Assembly (NCBI GenBank): GCA_030435675.1
Contig: CM059623.1
Location: forward strand, 2,072,012 to 2,136,011
Source of the DNA: Steinernema hermaphroditum
Lineage: Eukaryota; Nematoda; Chromadorea; Rhabditida; Steinernematidae
DNA length: 64,000 nt
Direction: 5' to 3'
This document shows positions 54,630 through 64,000 of this stretch, piece after piece. The notes below the pieces were generated by a model. It did no database searches and was not told where the DNA came from. It saw only the letters and a program-made list of their open reading frames with translations. The position numbers and the translations under genes were made by a program. The first letter of the stretch is position 1, and each line of letters opens with the position of its first letter.

Positions 54630-54705
54630 CATCTTCAGCCCGGGTGGCGGCGCGGACGTCGGAGTTGAGGATGTTCTTCGGCGGCTTCTCCGTTCTTCGG
54701 CGACT
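54630..54705 (+). repeat. MITE family A (long version), end fragment
   Basis: CTCATCTTCAGCCCGGGTGG followed by CGGCGCGGACGTCGGAGTTG matches 22421-22490, the outer part of the long family A copy, with few differences. Confidence 0.7.
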
Positions 54706-55139
54706 CGGGCTCCCACAGTCACGACAGATTTACCGCGTGGCGACAGCGAATTACGTATCTTGCCAGCGGTTGCGTAGTTCGTTGTTTTGTTGGCGAGCAC
54801 TCACAACAGTTTATATTACCGCGTACGTGGGAATCAAAGGTGACTTAGAGCGGAGGAGACACTCTAAGCCATTTCAAACATTTGTGGTTTCAGAAACTGT
54901 AAAAATTCACTGCTTTCAGACCTGATGGCGAACTTGCCAGTGAAGTGGAGCACTGCGCTTAAGAAAGGAAAACGGAAAGCACATTTCGGTGACTTTTCGG
55001 TAAGGTGATTTCAAACTTACTTGCTGCAAATGTAAGCGCATTAACAAAGAAAGAAAAACATTAGGTTTATCTCCAAAGCATGTGTCACACCCAAAAGTTA
55101 CGACGATGGAAGACGGAGCTATTTGGGTTACTGATCCTA

Positions 55140-55745
55140 CAAAAGGTACGGGCTTCCTATGGTGTTAATTGTGTGATGGGCAGTGACTGCCTTCAACCAC
55201 GTACATCGTTGGGTCTTGCTACCGAATGCACCTATTGCTGCGCTCGTCGTATATCACAGCATGAGCTAATCTCAAAACGATGGTCTTTTCGGATCATCGG
55301 ATCGGATCATGCTCCGTTAACGCCAACGTTTCCAATTGGTTAAGTACCGTAACAGAGAAGGGGATATAGAGGGGATATAGAGCAGGTAGCCCTCACACAC
55401 ATCTACCATGCACGCATAGCGACTAAACGACCTCATGGTTACTTCACGGAAATAGAGGCCAAATGTGGGAAAAGTCACACTTCACACTCTGGTGTCTGAG
55501 ACCTCACATTTTCAAGCTGACCCTCAGATTGGCTCTCTCCTTTGAGCTGCGAGATTCCTTTTTTGCTTCTTATATAGCACTCTCTTAGCTCTATCTAATC
55601 ATCACCAGTGCGCATCTACAAATGAGGATATTAGAGGAAATCACTCCGAATAAGACAAAGACATCGAAAATGAGACCAAAACATTTTTCAATTCGGAACT
55701 TCACATATTCTACGAACAACGAATCCCCCTTTGCCCGAGGAGTGG
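55140..55745 (+). repeat. Composite repeat, family C followed by family D
   Basis: Family C occupies 55140-55345 (TTAATTGTGTGATGGGCAGT, GAGCTAATCTCAAAA, CCAATTGG end) and family D 55440-55745 (GGAAATAGAGGCCAAATGT, GACCTCACATTTTCAAGC, AGAGGAAATCACTC). The same order recurs at 59700-60290. Confidence 0.65.
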
Positions 55746-56224
55746 GGAGAGGTTTTTCAGTCAAATAGTAAATACCTTGAAATGCAATGGTTGAAACAAT
55801 ACAAATAAACAATCATTACAAAAGTGGCCCATTTTCACTGCACCATCCCAATACATACAATCAACTCACATATGATTGTCTAGGAAACAGTTAAAAAATA
55901 TCTCAAATATAGTGTTAAATAGTGTTAAAAATCGAGAAAACCTTTCCACTCACCATCGGTTGACTGACGATTGATTTGGTTTCACCCAAGATCTCATACA
56001 AGTTATTGCATCGATGTGAAAGTTTAAGATCCCTAATTCTTCATTATTTACAAAGTTATATCAGTCACACTAGTGTGTTCTCGACTGACACACAGGCTGA
56101 CTAACCTGATGAAAATGCGGTTATATTTTTTTCACTGCTGTATAAACGTAAACGATTTGTGCTCTTTCAGCCAATAAATTCGACGGAAAAAAAAGAAAAT
56201 CAACCCACTGCACAGCAGCTTGAA

Positions 56225-58881
56225 ATGTCTGAATCTCTTAAAGAGGTTGCTGAAGAAACCCTGTCAGGTAAGGACAAGTTATTGCATAGATGTACAAACT
56301 ATCCAATATCCCTACTTTGGTATCTTTTGGACAAATACTGTAGATAACGGCATTCGTCATGCACAGAGATGCAAGCTAGAGCCGCGAGTCGGGCTCGGAT
56401 AGCGAAATCGGCCTTTGCCTTTGCTCCGCCTCTGTACGACAATTGTCTCTCGTCGTCTGCCACCGCTCCCTGCGAACAGTCGAATTTTTCCCTAGTATAT
56501 ATTCCAAACCCGAGCCCGAAACCGGCTGGAGTTTGCATTTCTGGTCATGCATTGGTTTCCTGTCTAAAATTAATGTCACTGCCAGTAGTGTTTGTCTGAC
56601 AGACAGAGGACGAAGAGGTTTTCCGGAGAGGTTCGCTTCGAATTCATGGTTTTTGAGAGGGGTCGGCCGGTTAATGTAACTCTGCTACCGTAACCGAACG
56701 CAGCGGCGCTCGGTTACGGTAGCCCAGTCGCGGCGGGAGCCTGCCTGTGTGGTGCGTGTGTGGGTACGGTTACGTATTAATTGCCGACGCCATATTAACC
56801 GACGCCACATTAGCCGACGCCATATTCTGAAAAGCCGACGCCGCATTCAGCCCAGAGCCGTTTTTTCTTTCACACGCGAACGTTTCAGATGAGGACGACT
56901 TATTTAGCACTGGTAAGAAACGTTTTCCGCACCGCAACATATGTCTTGACATTATTAACATGTTTAGCCAAATTTGTACTCAGTACCACCTTTGAAAATG
57001 GATCTTGCGAAGGAAATCCATCAGCCCAGTCAGGCTCGAACTCTTACATTATTCGATCGCCATACGAAGATGACCGATCCAGTGTTCGAAACCAACCAGA
57101 AGAAAGAGATCTTGTTGATTCACAGGAAAGCGCTGACCGACAAACCATATATGAACAAGGTAGCCAGAGCAAATTTATACTAGTTCGAGCCCTAAGTGCT
57201 TTAAGCATCGGTCCCTCCGTCACAAACAAGTTCGTCTGGCGAAATTTACTGCACAGTTGAGATTAGGTTCCTGGAACCTATATTTGAATTCCGATCTCTC
57301 AATAAGGCCCACTGTGGCGCTATAACTAGAGCCTACAGCACAGCAAAGGAAATTCATGGCATCCATGTCTTAGCGAAATTTCCCGACTGTGAGAATCGCG
57401 GCGACCTTATGGACGCAGTCAAAAACGGTCGATGGGAAGACGTGCAAGATTCTTCTTTGCATGTGATGGATGGAAACCACAGGGTGAAGGCACTAAAGGA
57501 ATTGAAGCCGGAAACGTATCTTGTGTCCTGCACGATCTACGATTTGCAAGATGAAGAGCAAGTAAGAATGTAAACCGTTTAGCGGAGAATATAACGAATG
57601 TTCAGAAAGAAGCTTTCTGTAAAGACCTGAACAATAAACAAACAGATCGACAGCTCCCATTGAGTCTTATCAACAAACTTGCCCAAATATTAAACCTACT
57701 TGGCGAGGAGGTCAAGATGAAAGACTGCTCATTTCTTAGAGACTGTGCAGAATACGATCTAAAGACGATCACGACCGGATATAATCACTTTTCAAAGGAT
57801 AGGGTTGTCAACATTCTAATGCCCCTCTTCGATGCCTTCGAGGAGAACTATTATTCAAAAATACTTAAAAATGACACGGTACTTCGGAATACGCAGGATA
57901 TCAGGAGGGCTTTTCCGTAAGTCTCACCAAAAAGTAAAGTGCATTGTAGGGATGCACCGGAACGCAAACCGGAACGAACCGGAATCAGTCTGAAGGTCCG
58001 GGGTTCGAATCCGCCCACAGGCCAAACTTTTTTATGTACTTTTTCTGCACGTTTTTCCGCAGATTTAAATTTTGCTTACGTAGAATCAGACAGTGAAACA
58101 GTTTCCAGAATGTTATGTCGAGAAAATACGAAAATAAAAAAGTTTTGCTCGCGGGTGGATTCGAACCCCGGACCTTCTGACTGATTCCGGTTCGTTCCGG
58201 TTTCCGTTCCGGTGCATCCCTAGTGCATTGTACCTACTAATCCGCTTACAGTATGTACCAATACCGTGCTTTTCAACCGTTCTCTTTGGCTTTTGGAGAT
58301 AGGAACACTCAGCGTATTAAGTGGCGAAACGAAAATAGTAACAAAATAACTGAAAAGCAGTTGCGTTTATGGACGATTTGTGTGAAATTGAATGGATGTT
58401 TGATGGACGAATTCGCTGCAGTGATTAAGAAGGATGAATGCGCTGATCGAGTCGTCAAATGGCTGGAACAACATGCTCCAATGAATAACGGGAAGCCAGA
58501 CTTTGAACAAATTTCGGGGCAAATTTCGAGATGTGAGCCGTCGAGCATAGCAGCTACTGAACCGTCGAGCATAGCAGCTGCTGAACCGTCGAGCATAGCA
58601 GCTGAAGCGGCAAAGAAAATGCCAAATGACGCTGTGACTAGTAAGTAACACAAGTAACATAACCGACGTTCCCTTTTTCAGATCATCGTAACGAATGCAG
58701 CAATACTCCTCAGCTGGAAATTAGCGACAATTTAACGAACGAAGACATAGAAAAATTTCGATCAATGGTAGACAGCTGCAAACGGGAAGGACGCAAGAAA
58801 TTTCTTGTCATCTTAACGGATTTTGAGCAGAGTGAAGATAGCGAAGAAGAAATGCCGTCGTCTCAAGACCGACCCCAATGA
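56225..58881 (+). CDS. ParB-like (DGNHR) nematode protein
   Basis: Seven exons (56225-56267, 56889-56912, 56968-57159, 57206-57561, 57606-57916, 58252-58640, 58682-58881) join in phase to 504 residues. The N-terminus is acidic and low-complexity. Residues about 95-205 look like a ParB/sulfiredoxin-type fold: VEIRFLEPIFEFRSLNKAH, GIHVLAKFPDC, DLMDAVKNGRWEDVQ, and the signature LHVMDGNHRVKALKEL (about 168-184), like the DG.HR nucleotide-binding motif of ParB proteins. A helical C-terminal half follows (LINKLAQILNLLGEEVKM, LRLWTICVKLNGCLMDEF), then three EPSSIAA repeats and an acidic tail. Introns 1 and 5 carry hAT-type MITEs. AATAAA at about 58950. ParB relatives bind CTP or modify nucleic acids in bacteria; the role here is unknown. 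Confidence 0.7.
56364..56543. mobile_element. hAT-type MITE in intron 1
   Basis: A 180-bp element with imperfect inverted ends (CAGAGATGCAAGCT..., ...GTTTGCATTTCTG) and a perfect 8-bp target duplication GTCATGCA (56356-56363, 56544-56551). The interior (TCTCTCGTCGTCTGCCACCG, GAACAGTCGAATTTTTCCCT, AGTATATAT) matches the MITE at 62156-62551. Between it and the next exon lie GCCGACGCCATATTAACCGA-type short repeats. Confidence 0.9.
57947..58222. mobile_element. Foldback hAT MITE with tRNA-like arms
   Basis: 276 bp with long inverted arms (about 75 bp) beginning TAGGGATGCACCGGAACG, a start seen in many hAT elements. A perfect 8-bp duplication GTGCATTG flanks it (57939-57946, 58223-58230). The inner ends of both arms read GGTCCGGGGTTCGAATCC, which contains GGTTCGAATCC, a perfect B box of RNA polymerase III promoters. 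It sits in intron 5 of the ParB-like gene. Confidence 0.92.
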
Positions 58882-58980
58882 ATTTGGACTAATCAACTAG
58901 ACCAATATTACAATGAAGATGAGATGTTCCTGAGCATTCGCATTTAACAAAATAAATATTGGGTTGGGGAGTAAATAATG

Positions 58981-59519
58981 CGGTACCTATCACTTGGGCG
59001 CAACCACTTGGGCGCACGTTCAATTGGGCGCACGTTCACTTAGGCGCACGTTCACTTGGGCGCACGTTCACTTGGGCGCACGTTCACTTGGGCGCAACGT
59101 TCACTTGGGCGCACGTTCACTTCAATAGGCATAGTCTTAAGCCGGAGCCTAAGCCAAGCCGGGGTTTGCCTAAGCCAAGCCTGGATGTTAGGCCAAGCAC
59201 AAAAATGAATAAGGGGCTCGCTTCGCTCGCCCGCAACCTCAAATATCTAGGCATAGTCCTAAGCCGCAGCCTAAGCCAAGCCGGGGTTTGCCTAGGCCAA
59301 ACCTGGATGCTAGGCTGCACGTAAGACGAATACGTGGCTCGCTTCGCTCGCCCGCAACCTTAAATACATATGCGCCCAAGTGAACGTGCGCCCAAGTGAA
59401 CGTGCGCCCAAGTGATCGTGCGCCCAAGTGAACGTGCGCCCAAGTGAACGTACGCCCAAGTGAACGCGCGCCCAAGTGAACGTGCGCCCAAGTGAACGTG
59501 CGCCCAAGTGTAGTGCTCC
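58981..59519. mobile_element. Foldback element built of 16-bp repeats
   Basis: The left arm (58988-59121) is about nine units of CACTTGGGCGCACGTT; the right arm (59368-59512) is about nine units of the reverse complement. Between them is a direct duplication of about 118 bp (from GGCATAGTCTTAAGCCG and from GGCATAGTCCTAAGCCG) ending with GGCTCGCTTCGCTCGCCCGC. A 10-bp direct repeat GTAAATAATG flanks the element (58971-58980, 59520-59529), so it moved as a unit. It lies just beyond the ParB-like gene's poly(A) signal. No protein is coded. Confidence 0.88.
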
Positions 59520-59699
59520 GTAAATAATGGCGCATTTTTGTTTGACGTCTATTTTCGCACTCAATACGCCGTTTGCAAAACCAGTGTGTGTTGTGTTCGC
59601 AACCCATAAATCCTCTTCGGACCACCATAGCCACTTCTCATTCTTGTGTTAAATGCAATATTGGTACTCATGGTACACATAGAAAAATTTGCCACGTGG

Positions 59700-60290
59700 A
59701 CATTGAGAAATGCGAAGTGATGTACAGGCTTCCTATGGCATTAATTGTGTGACGGACGGCGTATCGCTGTGTTCACCTATCGCTAGGTGCATCCAGTAGG
59801 TACGACCTATCGATGTACGTGATTGAAGGCGGTCGCCGTCCATCACACAATCAATGTCGTCACACATCGTAACATAAGCTAATCTTAAAAAGACAAAAAA
59901 TACCATAACAGGTGATAGAGACATGCAGCAGGTATCTATCACTCACAGCTACTAAGCCTACATAGGGACTCTGCGAGCTCACTTCTACTTTACGGAAACA
60001 GAGGCCAAATGTTGAAAAAATGACCCTTGGATTCCCAAAAAGTCCGACCACCCGAGGCCGTACGTTTCCAAGTTGACCCTCACAATGGCTTTCCACTTTA
60101 AGCTGAGTGATTCTTGTTTGAATATTCTTATAGCGTCTTCACTCTGTTTAACCTGCATCTAAACCCTTCCATAATTAACGATATCAGAGGAAGATACTCC
60201 AAATAGGAGAAAAAGATCGAAAATTGAACCAAAAACATTTTTTAATCCTAAATCTCCAATTTTGTACGAACTTGGCTTCTTGCTCTTAAC
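59700..60290 (+). repeat. Composite repeat C plus D, second copy
   Basis: Family C part 59705-59890 (TTAATTGTGTGACGGACGGC, CATCACACAATCAATG), family D part 59985-60290 (GGAAACAGAGGCCAAATGTT, AGAGGAAGATACTCC, GAAAATTGAACCAAAAACAT). Same order as at 55140-55745. Confidence 0.6.
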
Positions 60291-60549
60291 CGCAGAGTGA
60301 GCTGCGGTTGTACGATATAATGGTGATATATCTTGTTTGAAGTGCTTATCTTTATGCTAAGAAATACTTATTGAAATTATGCGACATTATTTATTTACCA
60401 ATCCAATACAAGTAAAGAGAACTTAACTGTAACAGAAGCTCAAACAACCACAATATCTGTCACAGTTAACACGGTCGCAAATGGATACGGTGCAGCGGTG
60501 TTTTATTGTTCATCTGCTTTCATCGGTCATCGGCCAGCGTTTCGTACGG

Positions 60550-60582
60550 ACGGATGGATGGATGAACGGATGGATGGATGTA
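60550..60582. repeat. GGAT microsatellite
   Basis: Short run of GGATGGATGGATGAACGGAT type tetranucleotide repeats. A run of 11 G follows at 60794-60804. Confidence 0.85.
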
Positions 60583-61017
60583 GTGTGCATAACGACGAAG
60601 GTTAGCTGTAATCATGATAAAAGTGATAATAGAAAAGGTAAATGAGGAGGATGGCCGCGCGGAAAAATCGATCGATGTGCAACAAATGGGCACAACGAAA
60701 TGCATGAGAAAATTTTCAGCTGAATTATCATCCAATGACCGCAGCCCCAACGAGGCCGTCGACAAATGACAGCATTTGATAACAAACTGTATAGGGGGGG
60801 GGGGGCTTATCTATGAAAGGGCGGAGCAAAAAAGGCATATATATGAATGGCAATACAACAGATATATGTAGAACGTCTCTCCACTTTCGAATTGTTGGTG
60901 TCCTGGCGAACTTGTTGGGATCACTGGTAAGTGCAAAGATTGTGTAACTACGAGCCGTTCCAGATCAGATATATGAATGGTAATATCATGTTCTGTCTCC
61001 CAACATCGAATTTATTA

Positions 61018-61656
61018 ATGGCGAAGCGCCCTTCCCACGACGATTGTCGTGCACTCAAGAAGGAATTGTTGCGGTTAGCTCCGGAACTTTCACGCGCTAT
61101 TATCAACGAAGCAGGCGCACGACAGTTCTATCACATCGTCGCGCCCTGGTCCGAGATTCCAGAAGACTTAAAGAAGAAGTTTCTTATACTGGTCGATACG
61201 CTGCTTGCGTACGCCGTAGTACATGAGCATCATCCATGTGACAACGATATGTTCAACTGGCGCCATGCCTTCTTTTTTACAGCGAAACAGCTGAAGAAAG
61301 CACAGCCTGAGGTCAGTACTAAATGTGTTGAATGGCTGCAATCGACATATGATTCTATTGTTGGGGAAGCTGCGGAATACTTGACGAAGCACAGGATCCC
61401 GTTTTTCAACGGTATGTTGGCGTTTGGGGTTCATTACCTGAAACACGGTGACTCCGGAAACACGACGACCGTTACCAAGTACTTGGAGAAAATCGAAGAA
61501 GTGCTGAACAACGGGATACGAACAGACGATAACTACGTGTTCGATGGCTGGAAGGTGTACATGAACCCGCAGGGATATATGACAACCGCGTACAAGGTGT
61601 ATATGCAACAGCCACGTTCAAGACTTCTGCAGTCCGTTTACCGACATCGACGTTGA
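61018..61656 (+). CDS. Unrecognised helical protein
   Basis: 212 residues from the ATG of MAKRPSHDDCRALKKELLRL; the frame is open further upstream, but this ATG begins the protein-like part. The rest is predicted helical with aromatic-rich stretches (GARQFYHIVAPWSEIPEDL, MFNWRHAFFFTAKQLKKAQP, FFNGMLAFGVHYLKHGDSGN, NYVFDGWKVYMNPQGY). AATAAA at 61722 follows 66 bp after the stop. No signal peptide, known motif or intron was seen. Codon use looks like that of the real genes here. No function is proposed. Confidence 0.6.
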   Translation: MAKRPSHDDCRALKKELLRLAPELSRAIINEAGARQFYHIVAPWSEIPEDLKKKFLILVDTLLAYAVVHEHHPCDNDMFNWRHAFFFTAKQLKKAQPEVSTKCVEWLQSTYDSIVGEAAEYLTKHRIPFFNGMLAFGVHYLKHGDSGNTTTVTKYLEKIEEVLNNGIRTDDNYVFDGWKVYMNPQGYMTTAYKVYMQQPRSRLLQSVYRHRR

Positions 61657-61963
61657 ATTACGTACCTGAAACATAATCTACGATGTTGCGTTGTTTGTTG
61701 CTGTGCATTTTTATTTGTCTTAATAAAGAACTGTCCGAATATTTCGGATCAACGTAATCACTGTTTCTCTTTATTTTTCGGCGCAGGACACGACTCCGGA
61801 GTTGAAGACAGCTTTTCAATAAGTGTGCACGGGCTTCGAAGCGATGAAATTCGTAAGTAGCAAGTCGTAAGTGGCGATTCAAGCGCCAGATTATCGCTGC
61901 AGGACTCGAGCTTCTTATAGCTTTATTGAGATCTCGATTATCTCTAATGTTTGATTGTTTTAG

Positions 61964-62787
61964 ATGGCGACGACCTCTAGTGCGCGCAGCAAATACGACT
62001 GTTTCTTCCGCATCTCCGAAGATCTTGTCACATGTGGTCTGTGCGAGAAAACGCTGAAGAAGTCTAAGGACGGTTGCACAGGCAACATGCGCTTCCACTT
62101 GAAGACGAATCATAAAGTTGAATTTTACAAGGTCAGTGAACGATTGCCGATGAAGCAGTGATCGGAACTCGAGCCGATTTCGCAATCCGAGCCGGCTCCG
62201 GCTCCGGCTCGGCTCGGGTCTGCTCGAGCCGAAACCCGAGCCCACAATATATACTAGGGACAATTCTGACTGTTCGCGGGGAGCGGTAATAAGGGCGCAG
62301 ACGACGAGAGACAATTGGCGTACAGCGGCGGAGCACGGGCATCCGATTTTCTCTCGCCGTCTGCTACCGCTCCCCGCGAACGGTCGAAATTTTCCCTGGT
62401 ATATATGGCCGGCCCCGGCGCGGGTCCGGCTCGGAGCCAACCCGAGCCGAGCCGGAGCCGCCTCGGGTTTCACGAGCCGAGCCGAGGCGGGTGGTCCGAG
62501 CCGGCTCGGCTCAGAGGCTCGGCTCCGGCTCCGGCTCAGTTCCGATCTCTGCAATGAAGTCATACACGTTTTACAGAAAAATGGAACTTGCAACTCTTCT
62601 TGATCCTCGATTCAAGTCAGCCTTCTTTGAAGTTCCCGAGATGAAACACGTAAGTAACTTATTCTTAATCCCCAATTTCTTAAAATCTGTGTTAGGATGC
62701 CCTTCTACTAGAAGTTGAATCTCTGGCCGTTTCTCTGTGTAAGAAGGCGGATTCAGACCAGAATGAAACCGAGGTCGAAACTGATTA
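61964..62787 (+). pseudogene. Broken BED-finger / hAT transposase-derived gene
   Basis: Exon 1 (61964-62131) codes MATTSSARSKYDCFFRISED, then VTCGLCEKTLKKSKDG and MRFHLKTNHKVEFYK, a BED zinc finger (C..C...H....H), ending at AAG|GTCAGT. After a 396-bp MITE an exon near 62581-62649 codes MELATLLDPRFKSAFFEVPE, the LDPRFK motif of hAT transposases, with a GTAAGT donor. Another exon, 62696-62787, codes DALLLEVESLAVSLCKKADS and stops at TAA; the same frame stays open beyond that stop to 62998. The central RNase H-like core between BED and LDPRFK is absent. It is either a deleted hAT element or a decayed host gene derived from one. Confidence 0.6.
62156..62551. mobile_element. hAT-type MITE rich in GAGCC repeats
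   Basis: 396 bp with inverted ends CAG(T/A)GATCGGAACT and 8-bp flanks CGATGAAG / CAATGAAG (7 of 8). The arms carry runs of GAGCC/GGCTC. Inner inverted segments CTGTTCGCGGGGAGCGGTA and TACCGCTCCCCGCGAACGG fold the element on itself. Same family as 56364-56543. Confidence 0.85.
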
Positions 62788-62999
62788 AATTGGAGTGGAA
62801 GACTCCTATCACCGACCCATTTTCGCATTTCTTATCTCACGAGCCAGTGAAGTTGACATCAAGTCCGAGTCTGACGATTGCGGATGCGAAGCTAAAGGCG
62901 AAGCAGGTAGCTGTGCTTTGGTAACGACCTTTATGAAAACTCGAAACACACGAAAAAAGTTTTGGATGATCGTTAGGAGACCTTTCAATCTCTTTTGAA

Positions 63000-63710
63000 A
63001 GATCAATCGGAAAATGAAAGTGGTGAAACGAGAAAAAAATCAACAACAGTCGCCATGGTTGGAATTCTCCTTCATGAACAGCGGTTCGTCCATTTTATAG
63101 CTCAGACATCCGGACTCCATCTGATTACCACTTATTCCGATCGACCCAGCACTACTTGTCCAAAAAAAACTTCAAAAGAAGTGAGGAAGACGAAATTTGA
63201 CTCATCAACTTCTTCAAGTCCAAACCAGCATGAATTCTTGGAGAAAGGCATTCATTCTCTGTCTGGACGTTGGCGATTTTCTCTGATGCAGCTATCATAG
63301 ATGACTAATCATGATTGCACCACGAGTACAGGCAGTCACGACGCGGCCGCCGATAAGATGGAGGGGAAAAAATTGATAGCACATTTCGAACGTGTGGCGT
63401 TTGTAAACTGTTGCGCAAAGTGAATTGGTGAGCAAGTCTTTTCGCTTGAAACCTAAATTTCAGGCTGTGAGTTTTTTTGCTTTTTTTAGTGTCTCGGTTG
63501 TGCATCGCGATTATATAGTTAACACTAATTGTCATAAACGCGGCTGCTAACGCCCTCCTGATACTAAAAGCCAAGTAGCCCATAGCCCTGCGGGCGGCAA
63601 GATTGGTGCTCATGCAACGGTCTGAAGTAAAGTCACTACGTCTCTTGGGTGAATTATCTCTAGGTAAGATGACGTTATGGTAGAGTTACGGTCGCTGATG
63701 GCCAAGCACG
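63000..63710. other. Intergenic sequence
   Basis: No gene or RNA could be supported; open frames here have no motif. Confidence 0.35.
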
Positions 63711-63913
63711 TCGGCACGGTCTTTTTGAAAAGACGGTGGAACTACGGCTCTCTGGTATCCCAGGCCTTCTGGGAGCCGGGGCGATCATTGCGCCAACAAC
63801 GACGGCCAAGAACGACCGCTCACTCAACTCATTCGGCTCAAACACCCTCAGAGAGAGAGAGCGAGTGGACGACCCGACCGATCGCTGGGGGCAAAAATGA
63901 AAGACCGTGCCGA
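63711..63913 (+). mobile_element. MITE family A, complete short copy
   Basis: 203 bp with perfect 14-bp terminal inverted repeats TCGGCACGGTCTTT / AAAGACCGTGCCGA. The interior carries GGTGGAACTACGGCTC, CAGGCCTTCTGGGAGCCGG, AACGACCGCTCACTCAACTC and GACCCGACCGATCGCTGGGG, the blocks that define all other copies in the window. No target duplication is obvious. It does not code for a protein. Confidence 0.85.
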
Positions 63914-64000
63914 GTTTGTTGTCGATTTTGGATAAGAGCGAATGGGTGAAGTCAAAGAGCCAGCGCCGCCAGCACTCGCTCACCACCGGCAAACTACAGG

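Noticed and set aside
61658..62593. A 311-codon minus-strand frame rich in Arg/Ser/Glu
   Set aside because: It runs across the GAGCC-rich MITE and antisense to the BED exon; the apparent coding is due to the simple repeats.

Overview
The window looks like nuclear DNA of a free-living rhabditid-type nematode. The evidence is the very short introns (mostly 45-55 bp, TTTCAG acceptors), TTTCAG sequences just before start codons that look like spliced-leader acceptors, and nematode-typical gene families: a tau-tubulin-kinase-like kinase, a Fer-type SH2 tyrosine kinase, an MSP-domain protein, a Kunitz/lustrin secreted protein and a Tc3-type transposon. No species can be named from the sequence alone.

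The left half (1-30 kb) is mostly repeats. It holds a decayed mariner transposase (1-1060), an old solo LTR (3234-3525), a complete Tc3-like transposon with 229-bp inverted repeats (8098-9710), a GC-rich LTR element with an unfamiliar protein domain (10667-12797) and a second partial copy (14262-15704), a Merlin-like remnant (13.06-13.49 kb), an orphan protein kinase (15790-16791, minus) and a gene for a small secreted protein that carries a MITE (22000-23680, minus). The rest of this half is AT-rich and shows only dispersed or duplicated repeats.

The gene-dense block (30.3-51.3 kb) starts with a Nup62-type FG nucleoporin (30306-33682), an SGT1-like co-chaperone (34659-35216), a class 3 lipase (minus) and a Fer-like tyrosine kinase (minus). 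A second, reorganised Nup62 copy (39448-42520) follows, built from tandemly amplified FG-repeat exons with an exact 260-bp period. Then come a TTBK-like kinase, a young gag-only BEL/Pao-type LTR element (44221-47169), an MSP-domain protein and a secreted Kunitz/lustrin protein whose long intron contains tRNA-Thr and tRNA-Glu genes.

The right end (52-64 kb) has an N-terminal fragment resembling a Polinton/Maverick DNA polymerase, a BEL integrase remnant, a seven-exon gene with a ParB-like DGNHR motif (56225-58881) hit by two hAT-type MITEs, a foldback element made of short tandem repeats (58981-59519), an unrecognised 212-residue gene (61018-61656), a broken BED/hAT-derived gene with a nested MITE, and an intact MITE with 14-bp inverted repeats (63711-63913).

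The most unusual items are the LTR family with the GW..AILEDL domain, the exon-amplified Nup62 paralogue with an apparent gene-conversion tract, the ParB-like nematode protein, and the foldback and B-box-bearing MITEs. All exon structures were inferred by eye from splice signals, reading frame and phase.
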